From NCBI GenBank assembly GCA_913057775.1, contig CAJXOG010000003.1:248001-312000 (forward strand): a DNA stretch of 64,000 bases. The letters run 5' to 3'. Position 1 is the first letter of the stretch, and each line of letters opens with the position of its first letter. A model generated the notes under the pieces. It made no database searches and was not told the origin of the DNA. It worked only from the letters and a program-made list of their open reading frames with translations. Below are positions 8,849 to 17,317 of the stretch, piece by piece. The position numbers were made by a program, and so were the translations under genes. Origin of the DNA: an uncultured Fodinibius sp. GTDB taxonomy: Bacteria > Bacteroidota > Rhodothermia > Balneolales > Balneolaceae.

Positions 8849-10005
8849 TCAAAGATGGGGGATTCTAAAAGTAAAAGCGTGAATAACGCGAGTCGGTCTA
8901 ATGTTTGTTCCAGAAATATTTTTTCGTGGTAGGCGTGTGCCCCTTCACCAACGGCTCCCATTCCGTCGATAGTAGGAGAATACAAATTTGAGAAATTTCC
9001 ATCCGAGGCTCCTCCGGACATTCCATCCTCTAATTCCAAATCGAGTTCTTGCCCCAGCTTTTGAGTAACCTCCCAGAGTTTTTTATTGGATTCATTTTTT
9101 TCCAGCGGCGGCCGATTAATGTCTCCGGTTACCGATAGCTCAACCCCATCAATTTCTGGCTTAAGATTATATAATTCTTCTTTTATTCGTTCCCCGTCTT
9201 CCTGTGTTGGTATTCGTACATCAACCACAGCCTTACTTTTTGCGGCAACAACATTCGAACGTTCTCCGCCTTCTATAGTTCCAACATTGACCGTAACACC
9301 GTTTGCCGGGTCGTTTAAACGAAAGATCTGTTGTACAATGTGGGAGAGCCCTAAAATAGCACTTACACCTTCTTCCGGGGCCAGGCCTGCATGGGACGGC
9401 TTTCCGTTAATTGATATTACAAAATCGCCCACACCTTTGCGCCGGGTTTTTATTTTGCCCTCTTTACCCAGTGAAGGTTCTAACACAAATGTTCGTTCTG
9501 CTAACTTGGCTTGCTCAATAATACGCTCTTTGGATTCCTCACTGCCGATTTCTTCATCCGAATTAATAAGAAATATGGGTTGTACTTTGGGGATTTTCTC
9601 CAGATAGTAAATAGCCTGTATCCCAAAAATCATCATGGCTATTCCCGATTTCATATCATATACTCCCGGTCCAGCTACGATATCGTCTTCGATGCTGAAG
9701 GGCATCTCGTTAAGGGTTCCTACATTCCAAACGGTATCGCAATGGCCAAGAACCAATTGAGTGGGCTTAGAGGGATCAAAATCATTAGGTTTGCAGAGCA
9801 ACTGTCCAGCTGTTTTATCTCCCTCAAAGTGGGTAACTGAATAATCTATATTTTTAAACTGTTCTGACAAAAGTTCCCAGACCATAGAGAATGTTTCTGG
9901 CTGATCGGATGGGGTTTCAATTTCAACCAGTGATTGAAGTAGAGATAGGAAATCTGCTTTGTGCTCGCTAATATACTTACGTATCAGTCGGGCTTGATCA
10001 GTCAT
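8845..10005 (-). CDS. M20 family metallopeptidase (glutamate carboxypeptidase-like)
   Basis: A 386-residue zinc peptidase of the M20 family, probably cytoplasmic because no signal peptide is seen. Metal ligands and catalytic residues are present: His88 and Asp90 in LVLGHCDTVWNVG, Asp117 in GPGVYDMKSG, Glu151/Glu152 in NSDEEIGSEES, and a late His in GAHAYHEKIF. A dimerisation domain lies between (about 190-290; GKPSHAGLAPEEG). The closest resemblance is to carboxypeptidase G2-like enzymes that release C-terminal glutamate, but the substrate is uncertain. Only three bases separate it from the upstream flavin reductase-like gene, so they likely share a transcript. Confidence 0.9.
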   Translation of the reverse strand: MTDQARLIRKYISEHKADFLSLLQSLVEIETPSDQPETFSMVWELLSEQFKNIDYSVTHFEGDKTAGQLLCKPNDFDPSKPTQLVLGHCDTVWNVGTLNEMPFSIEDDIVAGPGVYDMKSGIAMMIFGIQAIYYLEKIPKVQPIFLINSDEEIGSEESKERIIEQAKLAERTFVLEPSLGKEGKIKTRRKGVGDFVISINGKPSHAGLAPEEGVSAILGLSHIVQQIFRLNDPANGVTVNVGTIEGGERSNVVAAKSKAVVDVRIPTQEDGERIKEELYNLKPEIDGVELSVTGDINRPPLEKNESNKKLWEVTQKLGQELDLELEDGMSGGASDGNFSNLYSPTIDGMGAVGEGAHAYHEKIFLEQTLDRLALFTLLLLESPIFD

Positions 10006-10008
10006 ATC

Positions 10009-10623
10009 TTAGCGTTTAAACTCTTTTGGAAATGGGAACACATTACTTTCTTTAATGACACTGAATCGATTGGGATGCAAGTAAGCCAATAAAGGATTGT
10101 CATAGATCAATTGCCCTTCGCCAATCCCGTCACCAATTTTTCTACTCATTTTTTTGTTGATTCGAGCAGCCACAATTTCACCGACAATCAACTCCCATTC
10201 CCCAAACTTCCCAAGACATTCCGTTAGTTTACATTCTAACTGGAAATAAGAGTCCTTTACAAAGTATCCTTCAATTTTTTCTGCAGGGGTGGTGGGAATC
10301 TGGTCGAGTATGGGTTTGGAATCGTCATCCTCGCGTTGAGTGGCGGCTAAACTCGAGACCGTTAGTTGACTTGGTTTGGGATAGCTTACCGTGAACACTT
10401 TTTCGCGTTGAATATTTCGATAAGTATTTTTGCGCGGTGTTCCTATAAATCCAAAATGATTGCTAAACCCCATCGGCATGGCCATGTGTTTGGGAGCAAA
10501 ATTGTAGTTCCCGTCTTCTTCCTTGCTGCCAATAATGAGCAGTGAATATACCGTATAGGTACGACTCCAAACATCCTGCTCAACATCAAGTTCGATCATT
10601 TCGTTACTGTTTTCTTCGGTCAT
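10009..10623 (-). CDS. Flavin reductase-like domain protein
   Basis: A 204-residue protein of the flavin reductase/flavoredoxin family that binds FMN in a split-barrel. Family features are the APKHMAMPMGFSNHFGFIGTPR segment, NIQREKVFTVSYPKPSQ, and ECLGKFGEWELIVGEIVAARI near the C terminus. It is the second member of a run of minus-strand genes with the STAS protein upstream (five bases apart) and the M20 peptidase downstream. Electron donor and acceptor are unknown. Confidence 0.85.
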   Translation of the reverse strand: MTEENSNEMIELDVEQDVWSRTYTVYSLLIIGSKEEDGNYNFAPKHMAMPMGFSNHFGFIGTPRKNTYRNIQREKVFTVSYPKPSQLTVSSLAATQREDDDSKPILDQIPTTPAEKIEGYFVKDSYFQLECKLTECLGKFGEWELIVGEIVAARINKKMSRKIGDGIGEGQLIYDNPLLAYLHPNRFSVIKESNVFPFPKEFKR

Positions 10624-10628
10624 AGTAA

Positions 10629-10928
10629 TTACTTATTTGTATTTATAACATTGGGTTGCCAGCTATTGTCAAGTTCCAGGATCTCGAGTATCTCAAAAAA
10701 TTCTTCCGGTGGATCAATAAGTTTCAGCTGTTTTCCTTCTTGGTGCCATTGGTGCAAAAAAATAATGCCTTCACTGTCTATGAATTTGCACTTACTGAGA
10801 TCAATTTTGAGTACACGCGTATTATCATTGATATGATTTAGAATCATATTTTTGATCCACAGGTTGAATCCACCTCTTATCTTAATATTCAAGGTTGATC
10901 CTTCTTTATGTATGCTTGGAATACTCAT
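10629..10928 (-). CDS. STAS-domain protein (anti-anti-sigma factor-like)
   Basis: A 99-residue single STAS domain. The phosphorylation motif is intact: Ser52 in IDSEGIIFLHQ, the position that an anti-sigma kinase modifies in SpoIIAA or RsbV. Its start codon lies 23 bases inside the end of the upstream ATPase-GNAT gene, so the two are translationally coupled. This gene order is typical for a partner-switching pair. The sigma factor or other target is not in the window. Confidence 0.85.
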   Translation of the reverse strand: MSIPSIHKEGSTLNIKIRGGFNLWIKNMILNHINDNTRVLKIDLSKCKFIDSEGIIFLHQWHQEGKQLKLIDPPEEFFEILEILELDNSWQPNVINTNK

Positions 10929-12375
10929 CGGTAATAAACGATTTTATATGTTGACCAAATTCAGAGTGAACATCAACAAGATCAAAATTAAAGGGAATAC
11001 AAATTCTTTGCAGTCGCAGGTAATCCGATTCATTATGAAAGTAGGGAGCCAGCCCACAGTAAAAAAAGCCTAATCCATCGAGTTGTCCTAATTGTACCGG
11101 TGTAGCTGAATTTTCAAGCGGTAAATCTAAGTAGACAGCATTGGGATCTTCCTGCTCAATCAAGCTGTTCAGCATTTCTCGCAGTACTGAACGGAAATCG
11201 GGACCGTACTTTTTTACGACAATAAGCGCTGTAGAATCCGCATAATTTATGGTCAGCTCAGCATCCGATTTTTCGGCCATTTTATAATACTCGTGCTGTT
11301 TAGGAGTAATGGGAATATCAAGTAAATTGTAAGTTTCCAAGAGGATATCATGGTATTTTTTTGGCAAGTAAATTTCTTTCGACGTTGCATGCTTAAGTGG
11401 TAATACGTCAATGACAACAGAAACCGGCTGTGGATAATCTTCATCAAATCCTTTAAAAACCACATTTTGGGTTTCCAGGAGCATGAGTCCCGCCGATACA
11501 AATCCGAACTTTTTATTCACACGTTGACTTACCGGATGGATTGTAACCGCTTTACCAAACAGTGCATCAAAATGATGTTCGCGTGCTACTCTTATAAGGT
11601 GTTCCATCATACCGCTCATGATACCCTTTTTCCTGTAGCGGGGCGAAACGACAGCTTCTCCCACCTCAGCAATATTTGAGTCACTTTTCTTTAAAATGGC
11701 GAAATACCCCAACGCTTCTCCCTTATCACTGCGAGTAATAACCCCAAGCTTTTCTTTGCCCGCCAATGTCTGCTCAATTTTTTTGGGAAAGTAGAGGTCC
11801 TCTTTTGTATAAGAGTACTCATATGTGCGATAAATAAGCTTGGCAATATCTTCGGCATCACGGGGAACAATTTGTTTGATGTTATAGGAAATTTCAGAGA
11901 CGGTATCCTCAGGCTCTTTTGGTTTTTCTGCCCTGGATAACTCCAGAAGTTTGTCAATTTTATGAACATCAACCGACTTTTGTAACCTGAACTCCTTACC
12001 CTCTTTGCCACGGTTAATGAATAAGAATTCGTCGGTGAATCGACGGATAATTCGTAATCCCGCACCTTCAAAATTCCCCTCTTTTATAGCTTCTTGAGCA
12101 TTGTATCGGTGTTTGTCGGGATCGAAGGGTTCCCCCACCTCACTGGCAATAAGTTCGATATCCGAAAGTGTTTGCCGGAAAGTGAGCTCAAAAAAACCTT
12201 GGCTCTTGTCGGGATAAGCAAATAAAATGATATCAGTAATAAGTTCACTGACCGCAATAGTGAATTTAGTGGCTTCCTGTTCGGATAAACCACAATTTAG
12301 GCACCAGCTATAGGTGAAGTCGCAAATTGGATTTATTGCTTGTTCATCAGTTGATATATGAAATTGTATATCCAT
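10906..12375 (-). CDS. Anti-sigma-like HATPase fused to GNAT acetyltransferase
   Basis: A 489-residue multidomain protein. Residues 1-135 resemble an RsbW/SpoIIAB-type kinase domain: N box region AVSELITDIILFAYPD, G1-like VGEPFDPDKH, G2-like GAGLRIIRRFTDEF. The N-box asparagine that binds magnesium is replaced by aspartate. Residues about 165-310 are a GNAT acetyltransferase with the acetyl-CoA loop SPRYRKKGIMSGMMEHLI. Residues 330-489 may be a second, degenerate GNAT-like fold (VYLDLPLENS, then GFFYCGLAPYFHNESDYLRLQ). The downstream overlapping gene is a STAS protein with an intact serine. It probably acts in a stress or signalling switch whose output may be acetylation; this is inference. 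Confidence 0.85.
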   Translation of the reverse strand: MDIQFHISTDEQAINPICDFTYSWCLNCGLSEQEATKFTIAVSELITDIILFAYPDKSQGFFELTFRQTLSDIELIASEVGEPFDPDKHRYNAQEAIKEGNFEGAGLRIIRRFTDEFLFINRGKEGKEFRLQKSVDVHKIDKLLELSRAEKPKEPEDTVSEISYNIKQIVPRDAEDIAKLIYRTYEYSYTKEDLYFPKKIEQTLAGKEKLGVITRSDKGEALGYFAILKKSDSNIAEVGEAVVSPRYRKKGIMSGMMEHLIRVAREHHFDALFGKAVTIHPVSQRVNKKFGFVSAGLMLLETQNVVFKGFDEDYPQPVSVVIDVLPLKHATSKEIYLPKKYHDILLETYNLLDIPITPKQHEYYKMAEKSDAELTINYADSTALIVVKKYGPDFRSVLREMLNSLIEQEDPNAVYLDLPLENSATPVQLGQLDGLGFFYCGLAPYFHNESDYLRLQRICIPFNFDLVDVHSEFGQHIKSFITDEYSKHT

Positions 12376-12404
12376 TGATGTACCCTATGGTGAATGGTTT
12401 TTAT

Positions 12405-13061
12405 TTAATGTAGCATTTCTCCCACTATTATGCCTCTGAATATGAGATAAATACCAAAAGCTGCAGCCAAATATGGAATAAACTTATTAATACGCTGGCG
12501 CCAACCCACACTTACAAATCCCGGTGCCAAAGACATCATCAGCATTGCGGGAATCGTACCTAATCCAAATAAAGCCATAAACAGGCTGCCCTGAACAACA
12601 GAACCCGTGGTTACAGAGCCGGCTAATCCCACATAAACAAAACCGCAGGGTAACAATCCATTTAAAATACCAATGGTGAATAATGTGGTAGTGCCCCCCT
12701 TTTTAAATTGGGAGAGCATAAGTTTTTCAAGGCGATTAAATAATGTATTGATACCGACTTTTTGTTTCCATCCCTGGAAAGAATTAAACTGGAAAAGTGC
12801 GCCCGCAAGAATTAAAGCGCCCAGAAGTATTGATATTGATTGTTGAAGCCCTGCAAGGGCAATAGAGTGGCCAATAATGCCAAAGATAACCCCAAGAAGT
12901 GTATAGGTGAGTACTCGACCGATATTGTAGAGCAGGCGTCCTATGATGAGTGAGACCGTAGAATCGTTTTTTCCCGGCAGGGCCAGAGCAATGGGACCAC
13001 ACATACCAATACAATGGAAACTACCGAAAAAACCAATTGCCAGGGCCGACCAAATCTCCAT
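12405..13061 (-). CDS. SafE/TauE-like membrane protein (UreH/DsbD_2 type)
   Basis: A 218-residue inner-membrane protein with about six membrane segments. The N-terminal motif GFFGSFHCIGMCGPIALALPG carries the two conserved cysteines (C-x3-C in HCIGMCGP) typical of the family often called sulfite exporter TauE/SafE-like, found near cytochrome oxidase maturation genes and thought to move metal or reducing power. A second conserved stretch, GILNGLLPCGFVYVGLAGSV, has another cysteine. No cytochrome gene lies nearby here, so the role is open. It precedes the ATPase-GNAT gene by 29 bases and may head that transcript. Confidence 0.85.
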   Translation of the reverse strand: MEIWSALAIGFFGSFHCIGMCGPIALALPGKNDSTVSLIIGRLLYNIGRVLTYTLLGVIFGIIGHSIALAGLQQSISILLGALILAGALFQFNSFQGWKQKVGINTLFNRLEKLMLSQFKKGGTTTLFTIGILNGLLPCGFVYVGLAGSVTTGSVVQGSLFMALFGLGTIPAMLMMSLAPGFVSVGWRQRINKFIPYLAAAFGIYLIFRGIIVGEMLH

Positions 13062-13372
13062 AAAGTTTATTTTAAATAATTAATTAAATTCAGATAGTTC
13101 TTAGATTCGAAATTTGTTAACTATTTTAGTTGATGTACATTAATTCTGTTCACGTAGTTTTACTTTTTATTTTAGCTGTTTTTTAATGTTTTAATGATTT
13201 ATTTTTTTGACAGATTTTAAATTGCAGGTTACTTAAAGGGGGATCTGTGTAAATTATTTTATAGTAGATTTTTCTTAGAAACAATGTTGATTAATCTGGT
13301 ATTAAAGAAAATAATTAGTTCACGTGTTTTCTAACAGGGGACTTAGGGACTATTAAATCCAATCTTTTATAT
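13062..13372. other. Intergenic divergent promoter region
   Basis: 311 AT-rich bases between the SafE-like gene (leftward) and the Rrf2 regulator (rightward). No ORF of note, no RNA gene and no clear operator palindrome was recognised. It must contain both promoters. Confidence 0.4.
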
Positions 13373-13825
13373 ATGTTATTATCAAATGCTTGTGTATATG
13401 GTTTAAGAGCTTCAGTTTATTTGGCTGCGGTTTCGGATGATTCTTATGTATCTATCAAAAAAATTAGTAACGACCTCGATATTTCCCATCATTTTTTAAC
13501 AAAAGTATTACAACAACTTACCAGAGCAGACATGATGGAGTCGATGAAGGGACCAAAGGGGGGAGTTCGCTTGGTGAATTCTACTGATGAAATTACTTTG
13601 TTAGATATTGTTGCGGTCATTGATGGGATGGATATTTTAACCGAATGTGCGTTAGGCTTGCCGGGTTGCGGAACAGAGAAACCATGTCCGATCCACGATA
13701 AGTGGGCCGACACACGGGATGAAATTCGAAAAATGCTATCCAGTACATCACTGCAAGATCTGGTTGATGAAGGCAAATCTGGTAATCTGCGAATAACAGC
13801 TGACGGGAATTTCAAATGGATGTAA
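13373..13825 (+). CDS. Rrf2 family regulator with Fe-S type cysteines
   Basis: A 150-residue Rrf2 protein with an N-terminal winged helix (YVSIKKISNDLDISHHFLTKVLQQL, then GPKGGVRL wing). Three cysteines, Cys92, Cys99 and Cys105 in TECALGLPGCGTEKPCPIHDKW, match the cluster ligands of NsrR/IscR-type members. By family it senses NO, redox state or Fe-S supply and represses or activates genes accordingly. Its targets are not evident. The adjacent ATP-cone nuclease gene begins 32 bases downstream and may be co-transcribed. Confidence 0.92.
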   Translation: MLLSNACVYGLRASVYLAAVSDDSYVSIKKISNDLDISHHFLTKVLQQLTRADMMESMKGPKGGVRLVNSTDEITLLDIVAVIDGMDILTECALGLPGCGTEKPCPIHDKWADTRDEIRKMLSSTSLQDLVDEGKSGNLRITADGNFKWM

Positions 13826-13857
13826 GCTAACTTTTACAGAAAAAGAGAGGCGCAGTT

Positions 13858-14712
13858 ATGGGAAGCGTAAATGTTACGAAAGCTTCAGGAGGCACTGAAC
13901 CCTATGATGAATCCAAGCTGCGCCAATCTCTTGCGGGTGCTGGGGCAGATCAGGAGATAATTGATCGTATAGCTGATACCGTTGATCAAATGCTTTATGA
14001 CGGTATTTCCACCCAAAAACTTTATCGTGAAGCCTTCCGATTATTAAAACAGCATTCCAATCGCTTTGCCGGTCGGTATAAACTTAAAGAGGCCCTTTTT
14101 GAGTTGGGACCCACCGGATATCCCTTTGAAAAATTTACCGCAGAGCTGTTAAAAAGGTTGGGATATACGACTGAGGTCGGTCAGATTATCGAGGGAAATT
14201 GTGTCTCGCACGAGGTTGATGTTGTTGCTGAAAAAGGTGATGATTTTTTTATTGTAGAGTGTAAGTTCCACAATCGGAAAGATCATAAATGCAATGTACA
14301 AGTACCCTTGTATATCCAATCTAGGTTTGAGGATGTAAAGCGAAAGTGGAGCCGAAAGCCGGGCCACAAAGGAAAAAATCATCATGGTTGGGTGGTGACC
14401 AATACCCGTTTTACCAATGATGCCCAGCAATACGGTAAATGTATAGGGTTGAATTTATTAAGTTGGGATTATCCTGAAAATAAAGGACTTAAAGATCTGA
14501 TAAGTCGCGTAAATTTGCATCCGGTCACGTGTTTATCAACTTTGAGCAGTGATGAGAAGAAAAAATTTTTAGAACAGGATATCATATTTTGTCAGCAGTT
14601 GGCAGAGGATAAGAGCGTGCTCGATGAAATGGGTTGGGACAGTAGAAAATCCGGTAATATCTATCGAGAGGCCAAGGCCATTGCAACCTTTAACAACAAA
14701 ACGGATAAATAA
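13858..14712 (+). CDS. ATP-cone domain fused to Mrr-like nuclease
   Basis: A 284-residue protein. Residues 3-90 are an ATP-cone domain (VNVTKASGGTEPYDESKLRQSL, later KLYREAFRLLKQHSNRFAGRY), the nucleotide-sensing module better known from ribonucleotide reductases and NrdR. Residues about 95-210 form a PD-(D/E)xK nuclease-like domain (FEKFTAELLKRLGY, then HEVDVVAEKGDDFFIVECKF with the D and ExK residues). The C-terminal 70 residues are unassigned. A ribosome-binding site GAGAGGCG precedes the ATG. It may be a nuclease gated by ATP/dATP, in restriction or repair; the function is inferred from domains only. Confidence 0.87.
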   Translation: MGSVNVTKASGGTEPYDESKLRQSLAGAGADQEIIDRIADTVDQMLYDGISTQKLYREAFRLLKQHSNRFAGRYKLKEALFELGPTGYPFEKFTAELLKRLGYTTEVGQIIEGNCVSHEVDVVAEKGDDFFIVECKFHNRKDHKCNVQVPLYIQSRFEDVKRKWSRKPGHKGKNHHGWVVTNTRFTNDAQQYGKCIGLNLLSWDYPENKGLKDLISRVNLHPVTCLSTLSSDEKKKFLEQDIIFCQQLAEDKSVLDEMGWDSRKSGNIYREAKAIATFNNKTDK

Positions 14713-14822
14713 CGAAGTACAGATTAATTTTTGGTAGGAGCGGAAACGGTAATCGGTTCCAAACTTTTGCTCAACTTTTCGAACGAAAACATGCGTGTGG
14801 ATTGGGAAATATTATCCTGTAA

Positions 14823-14942
14823 AAGCAAGAATTTATTAAGTGGGTTGATAGAGTTACAGAGTCGCCTAAAAAAAATTTTCTGATCCACGGAGAACTACAG
14901 TCGCCGGATATGATGAGAGTAAAACTTAAAGATAAAAAATGA
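14823..14942 (+). pseudogene. C-terminal remnant of an MBL-fold RNA exonuclease-like protein
   Basis: No complete gene lies in 14713-15115, but the frame at 14823-14942 reads KQEFIKWVDRV followed by PKKNFLIHGELQ and ends in TGA. This resembles the end of beta-lactamase-fold/beta-CASP RNA exonucleases, where a helix of the type xELLDWL is followed by a strand with VHGE. The frame is closed by a stop just upstream, so only about 39 codons remain. I read it as a decayed gene end; the match is short and a search is needed to confirm it. Confidence 0.5.
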
Positions 14943-14981
14943 TGGATCGTCGGTATTTCCGAAATTTTTAATATCCATCAT
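14939..14981. repeat. Inverted repeat / possible hairpin
   Basis: Perfect 9-bp arms ATGATGGAT (14939-14947) and ATCCATCAT (14973-14981) enclose 25 bases that contain a smaller TCGG/CCGA pairing. It starts at the stop codon of the pseudogene remnant and may be its old transcript end; no T-run follows. Confidence 0.45.
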
Positions 14982-15115
14982 GTTGCACGTTGATTTTTGG
15001 ATTTTGAGCAAACTCTAAGCTGTAGAATTGAGAAAATCTTCATACTCCTTTCAAAGTAAAAGACTACTTTCGTCCGCAATGTTAATATCCAGATTATTTC
15101 AATTAGTTCATTCTT

Positions 15116-16117
15116 ATGATTTTCATCCATAATGAAGGTATTACTGATCCTCATCTAAACCTTGCGCTTGAAGAATATGCGCTCCGCAATTTTGATTACG
15201 ATAACGACTACCTGTTATTCTACATAAATGAGCCATCCATCATAATTGGTCGAAATCAGAACACGCTCGAGGAGATAAACCACGAATATGTGGAGGAAAA
15301 AGGAATCCATGTTGTCCGGCGTATCTCGGGCGGTGGAGCCGTATATCACGATACCGGGAACCTGAACTTTAGTTTTATCACGGATTATGACAAGAAGAGT
15401 CTTAACAATTTTGAAAAGTTCACCGCCCCGATTGTGCGCGTCCTTAATAAAATGGGAGTGGATGCTGAGCTTAGCGGACGTAATGATCTTCAGGTTGACG
15501 ATCGTAAAATCTCAGGAAATGCCCAGTTTTCGAGCGTAGATCGTATGTTTAGCCACGGTACGCTGCTGTATAACAGTGATCTGGACGAGGTGACTAATGC
15601 GCTGGATGTGAAGATGAGCAAAATCGAATCGAAGGGACATAAATCGGTGCGCAGCCGCGTGGCAAATATCAGCGAGTTTATGGATGAATCAATGGAAACT
15701 GCTACGTTCCGACAAAAGCTGTTGGAAGGGTTGTATGAGGATCGCGATGAATTTGAGACGTATCACCTAACGAAAGCCGAATGGGACGAAGTACATAGCC
15801 TTAAGGATGAGAAGTACGGACAGTGGGATTGGAATTTCGGAAAGTCACCCAAGTTTAACATCCAAAGAAGCCGCCGATTTGATGCCGGAGAAATTGATCT
15901 GCGACTGGATGTAGAAAATGGACATATCGATAATATTAAGATTTACGGTGATTTCTTTGGCAGCGAGCCGGTGGAGCAGCTCGAAAATTACTTACAGGGC
16001 GCACGGTATGATCGAACGGAAATTGAAAACCGGATTGAGCCTATAAACATAGAACAGTATTTCGGAGCGGTACCCAAACCCGAGTTTATTGAGCTGGTGT
16101 ACGGCGCGGATGAATAA
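15116..16117 (+). CDS. lplA: Lipoate-protein ligase
   Basis: A 333-residue lipoate-protein ligase A. It activates lipoate with ATP and attaches it to the lysine of E2 and GcvH proteins. Family motifs are the N-terminal DPHLNLALEEYALRN, IIIGRNQNTLEEIN, and the signature VVRRISGGGAVYHDTGNLNFS. A C-terminal accessory domain is present (KSPKFNIQRSRRFDAGEIDL), so it is the bipartite long form and not a LipB-type transferase. The next gene, a CoA-transferase, begins 19 bases later. Confidence 0.93.
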   Translation: MIFIHNEGITDPHLNLALEEYALRNFDYDNDYLLFYINEPSIIIGRNQNTLEEINHEYVEEKGIHVVRRISGGGAVYHDTGNLNFSFITDYDKKSLNNFEKFTAPIVRVLNKMGVDAELSGRNDLQVDDRKISGNAQFSSVDRMFSHGTLLYNSDLDEVTNALDVKMSKIESKGHKSVRSRVANISEFMDESMETATFRQKLLEGLYEDRDEFETYHLTKAEWDEVHSLKDEKYGQWDWNFGKSPKFNIQRSRRFDAGEIDLRLDVENGHIDNIKIYGDFFGSEPVEQLENYLQGARYDRTEIENRIEPINIEQYFGAVPKPEFIELVYGADE

Positions 16118-16136
16118 TTAAATTCAGGTAGCCCGC

Positions 16137-17210
16137 ATGGAATATATTTTTGAAGATTTGACCGTGGTCGAACTTGCCGGGGTGCTTGCCGGTCCTGCCG
16201 TAGGAAACTTTTTCTCTGAGCTTGGAGCAAAAGTCATCAAGGTTGAGAATAAACGAAGTGGCGGAGATGTGACCCGTCAGTGGCGTCAGCCGGGTGAACC
16301 ATCCAAAGGGCCGTCGGCCTACTTTTCATCGGTTAACTGGAATAAGGATTCCCTGTTGTTAGATCTCGGAGATACGGAGGATAAACAAAAAGTTATCGGG
16401 CTCATCGAAGAAGCAGATATCGTTATTACCAACTTTAAAAAAGGGGATGATAAAAAATTTGGACTAACGTTTGATGATCTGAAAGCAATAAATCCAACAA
16501 TAATACAGGGGCATATTTCCGGCTTTGGAACCGAAAGTGATCGTCTTGCCTATGATCTTATTCTGCAAGCCGAAACGGGCTTTATGTCGATGAATGGCCA
16601 ACCGGATAGTCCACCCACGAAGATGCCGCTGGCTCTTATTGATGTTCTGGCAGCTCATCAGCTCAAAGAGGGCATTTTATGTGCATTGCTAAAGCAAAAA
16701 GAAAAGCCGGATCAAGCTTTTCGCGTGGACGTAAGTCTATATGACAGTGCTATTGCATCCCTTATCAACCAGGCTACTAACTGGCTGATGAATGGAAAGG
16801 TGCCCCGGCGAATAGGCTCACTGCATCCCAATATTGCGCCGTACGGTGAAATATTTACCACTGCTGATGGGCGCCTGGTAACGTTGGCCATTGGGAGTGA
16901 CAGGCAATTCAATGACTTGTGTGATATTCTGGGAGCTGATGAATTAGCAGATCAGTTTGAGTATCAGCATAATGAAGCAAGAGTTGAGAACCGCAAAGCG
17001 TTATCAGACATCCTGAAAGAACATATTCGTAATTTTGAGGCTGATCTTTTTTTAGAAAAATGCCAGAACAACTTTGTGCCTGCTGCTGAAATCAAGAACC
17101 TGCAACAGGTATTTGAGTCTGACAAATCCCAGCGATTGCTATTAAAAGAAGAGAAAGAAGGACGGCAAACCATCCGACCAAAAACGACCGTTTTTAATAT
17201 TTGTCAGTAG
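16137..17210 (+). CDS. Class III CoA-transferase (CaiB/BaiF family)
   Basis: A 357-residue family III CoA-transferase, which moves CoA between carboxylic acids through an aspartyl-CoA thioester. The N terminus has VVELAGVLAGPAVGNFFSELGAKVIKVEN and the catalytic aspartate is probably Asp169 in PLALIDVLAAHQLKEGI. It is somewhat shorter than many members (usually about 380-400). Its substrate cannot be told; linkage to lipoate ligase suggests an operon and perhaps acyl-CoA metabolism. Confidence 0.9.
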   Translation: MEYIFEDLTVVELAGVLAGPAVGNFFSELGAKVIKVENKRSGGDVTRQWRQPGEPSKGPSAYFSSVNWNKDSLLLDLGDTEDKQKVIGLIEEADIVITNFKKGDDKKFGLTFDDLKAINPTIIQGHISGFGTESDRLAYDLILQAETGFMSMNGQPDSPPTKMPLALIDVLAAHQLKEGILCALLKQKEKPDQAFRVDVSLYDSAIASLINQATNWLMNGKVPRRIGSLHPNIAPYGEIFTTADGRLVTLAIGSDRQFNDLCDILGADELADQFEYQHNEARVENRKALSDILKEHIRNFEADLFLEKCQNNFVPAAEIKNLQQVFESDKSQRLLLKEEKEGRQTIRPKTTVFNICQ

Positions 17211-17219
17211 GATATTTAT

Positions 17220-17274
17220 AGAGTAAGTAATACTCTAAAAGTTGTAAACATATTTAGGATAACTTACTCTTTTA
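17220..17274. promoter_or_regulatory. Two competing hairpins before the Crp/Fnr gene
   Basis: The arm AGAGTAAGT (17220-17228) can pair with ACTTACTCT (17262-17270), followed by TTTT, or its first part AGAGTA can pair with TACTCT (17231-17236). The long form could be the terminator of the CoA-transferase gene; the two exclusive folds also resemble an attenuator. There is no direct evidence for either role. Confidence 0.4.
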
Positions 17275-17317
17275 TTCGTTATATTGTGGTTACTCCTTAA
17301 TTCACATGTAGCGAATT

